A stretch of DNA of 8,773 nucleotides from a bacterium (GTDB lineage: Bacteria > Blakebacterota > Blakebacteria > Blakebacterales > Blakebacteraceae), in contig JALGWK010000065.1 of assembly GCA_025774205.1 (NCBI GenBank), positions 1-8,773 on the forward strand. Direction: 5' to 3'. Below the pieces are notes generated by a model that worked only from the letters and a program-made list of their open reading frames with translations, searched no databases and was not told the DNA's origin. This document shows positions 7,593 to 8,773 of this stretch, piece after piece. How positions within the stretch are numbered: the first letter of the stretch is position 1; every line of letters begins with the position of its first letter. A program made the position numbers and the translations under genes.

Positions 7593-7640
7593 AAACTGAC
7601 ACCGCCGGAATGTCCGATTTCCCACCGGAATCGCCCTTCC

Positions 7641-7670
7641 TTGACACCTGTCAGCCCGAAAGCGTAGCAT
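7641..7670 (+). promoter_or_regulatory. Sigma70-type promoter of the LVIVD-repeat gene
   Basis: A perfect -35 box TTGACA (7641-7646) is followed after 18 nt by TAGCAT (7665-7670), which matches TATAAT in 4 of 6 positions including the key first A and last T. It lies in the 139-bp gap after porX and about 60 bp before the next start. It therefore separates the secreted protein gene from the ruvX-mltG-porX group. A palindrome overlaps the -35 box. The assignment is from pattern only. Confidence 0.6.
7642..7653 (+). repeat. Inverted repeat TGACA-CC-TGTCA on the -35 box (possible operator)
   Basis: The two 5-bp arms are exact inverses separated by 2 bp, and the left arm is part of the -35 element. 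A protein bound here would block RNA polymerase, so a repressor site is possible. The element is short enough to occur by chance, and no regulator gene for it is visible in the window. Confidence 0.35.
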
Positions 7671-7716
7671 CAGGAGTTCGTGGTCCGAACCAGCCGACTT
7701 GACGATGACATGGGAA

Positions 7717-7722
7717 AAGGGG
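7717..7722 (+). promoter_or_regulatory. Shine-Dalgarno site of the LVIVD-repeat gene
   Basis: AAGGGG lies 9 nt before the ATG at 7732. It decides the start in favour of 7732 over the in-frame TTG at 7699 and ATG at 7705, neither of which would place the signal peptide at the very N-terminus. Confidence 0.6.
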
Positions 7723-7731
7723 TCTGGACGT

Positions 7732-8313
7732 ATGAACAGAGCGGTGCGATGGGGAAATGGCAGAATCTCTAGCTTCGGCTTGCTGGCGAGCCTCCTGCTT
7801 CTGTTCCCATGGGAAGGGACAGTGTCAGCGCAGGGCTCGCGAACCAGACCGGTCACGCCTCCCGATCAGGTCTATCAACTTACCGGCGGTACGGTGACCT
7901 TGCCCGGGCTGGTCTTCGAGGAGGACGAGACCCCCGACTGGAAGCTCGATCCGAGCCTGCCGGTGCCGGGTTTCCCGACCTTCAGGTCCTCCTCCCTCTG
8001 GAGCAATTACCAGGATGTGGTGACGTTCGAGGTCGGGGGGAATACGTATGCCGTCGCAGCGCTGGCCGCCGGCCTGAAGTTCTTCGACCTGAGTACGGGC
8101 ACCCCGGTCTACTACTGGCGGTGGCACACGGAAACGGGGACCTGGCGGATGGCGGTCGAGGGGACCAGGCTGTACGTGGTCGACTACTTCGAGACCAGGG
8201 TCCACATCTTCGACGTCTCCAATCCTCGACGTCTCCAATCCGGCCTCGCCGATCGAGGTGGGGACCTACGTCCCCTCCCTGTCCGGACGGATCATCAACA
8301 TCGCTGCAGATAA
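7732..8313 (+). pseudogene. Secreted LVIVD-repeat (beta-propeller) protein, N-terminal part, frameshifted
   Basis: The ATG at 7732 gives a typical signal peptide: a basic start (MNRAVRWGNGR), a hydrophobic stretch FGLLASLLLLFPW (residues 15-27) and a likely cut after VSA (residue 33). The mature protein shows blade-like repeats of the LVIVD type, with GLKFFDLS and then VHIFDVSNP; the family forms beta-propellers in exported proteins, usually of unknown function. Sense coding ends at about 8225. A 16-bp tandem duplication (8210-8241) then throws the frame into unrelated arginine-rich sequence that stops with TAA at 8313. Removing one copy restores IFDVSNPASPIEVGTYV and continues the same protein, so the coding sequence really extends from 7732 past the right edge. 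The cause is either a real mutation (inactivated or phase-variable gene) or a sequence/assembly error. The gene has its own promoter at 7641-7670. Type IX or other export cannot be judged because the C-terminus lies outside the window. Confidence 0.8.
8210..8241 (+). repeat. Perfect 16-bp tandem duplication causing a frameshift
   Basis: The unit TCGACGTCTCCAATCC occurs at 8210-8225 and again immediately at 8226-8241 with no mismatch. It encodes the FDVSNP stretch of an LVIVD repeat. Sixteen is one more than a multiple of three, so the second copy shifts the reading frame by +1. The frame is coherent before the first copy and, in another frame, coherent after the second. Confidence 0.95.
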
Positions 8314-8773
8314 TAATATCCTCTACCTGGCCCGTGAGGCGGATGGACTCGAGATCGTGGACTGTACCAATCCGGCTTCCCCCTTCTGGACCGGCAGCTG
8401 GGACGGGGCGAACCTCGACGGCGGTACGGTCCTGGACGTGGCGGTCTCAGGCGGGTATGCCTTCCTGCCGCTGAACAATGCCGGGGAGTGGCAGATCCTG
8501 GACGTATCAAACCCATCGTCTCCGGCCTGGTTCACCACCGACTACATCACCGACCATGCCGTCCGACACGTCGAGTTCCTCAGCGATCCCTCGTTCCATT
8601 CCTCAGATTTTTTCTGTCTGGTAAGTACCCCGAACGATCCCGGGACCGAGGGATACGATCTCATCATCGACTTCTACTCCTGGGTGGCGGGATCGGGAAC
8701 GAGCTGGCTGGGCTGGCTCTCGCTGAACGCGCCCGGGGTAGCTGTCCTGAATGAGGTCCTCTTCGAGAACCAG
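8225..8773 (+). pseudogene. Downstream part of the same LVIVD-repeat protein, new frame, open to window edge
   Basis: This frame is open without a stop from the duplication to the right edge (183 codons). It reads LDVSNPASPIEVGTY, then GLEIVDCTNPASP, then WQILDVSNPSSP: three repeats of the same [hydrophobic]-D-x-[ST]-N-P-x-S-P type found in LVIVD propeller proteins. Spacing between repeats is roughly 45-50 residues, fitting one blade each. The last part in view (from about 8550) has no clear repeat and includes a cysteine and several aromatic residues. No ribosome site or ATG suggests separate translation; a GTG at 8258 is the first possible start and would begin inside a blade. It is best read as the continuation of the gene starting at 7732. 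The C-terminus, including any sorting domain, is outside the window. Confidence 0.8.

Noticed and set aside
7593-7640. Searched for a rho-independent terminator after porX
   Set aside because: No stem of useful length followed by a T run is present, so no terminator is reported.
6978-7856. Antisense open frame of about 292 codons over the end of porX
   Set aside because: It overlaps the conserved PglZ metal-site motifs on the sense strand and crosses the promoter and signal peptide of the next gene; no family resemblance.
7809-8474. Plus-strand frame of about 221 codons overlapping the LVIVD gene
   Set aside because: Part of its sequence is an out-of-frame reading of the signal peptide and repeats. 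The true frames before and after the duplication carry the repeat motifs.

Overview
The window is high-GC bacterial DNA, almost fully coding, from a Gram-negative organism. The evidence for Gram-negative is a large outer-membrane beta-barrel protein with a signal peptide, and other exported proteins. A PorX-type response regulator (receiver plus PglZ domain) and a DUF5916/CBM9-like barrel protein together point to the Bacteroidota/FCB side of the tree or a related high-GC candidate phylum. This placement is an inference from gene content only.

Left half, minus strand (about 1-4052): three genes read leftwards in the order DUF5916 outer-membrane protein, rfbA, rfbB. rfbA and rfbB make dTDP-4-keto-6-deoxyglucose, the precursor of dTDP-L-rhamnose and related deoxysugars of surface polysaccharide. 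rfbB runs off the left edge, lacking its C-terminal end. The gaps are short (53 and 25 nt), so the three may be co-transcribed.

Middle (4053-4268): a divergent, comparatively AT-rich intergenic region of 216 bp separates the two transcription directions. It holds a possible rightward promoter and small inverted repeats.

Right half, plus strand (4269-8773): ruvX/yqgF (RuvC-like nuclease fold), mltG (peptidoglycan lytic transglycosylase, start overlapping the ruvX stop) and a porX-like regulator 67 nt later form a probable operon. A good sigma70-type promoter at 7641-7670 then drives a secreted LVIVD-repeat (beta-propeller) protein. That gene is broken in this sequence by a perfect 16-bp tandem duplication at 8210-8241, which shifts the frame. 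The rest of the protein is clearly readable in the next frame to the right edge.

Taken together the window is about the cell envelope: surface sugar synthesis, an outer-membrane barrel, peptidoglycan processing, a regulator of the family linked to type IX secretion, and a secreted beta-propeller. No RNA genes, CRISPR arrays, insertion sequences or phage genes were seen. No wholly new system is evident. The most noteworthy points are the frameshifting duplication, the PorX-like regulator and the operator-like palindrome on the -35 box at 7641.
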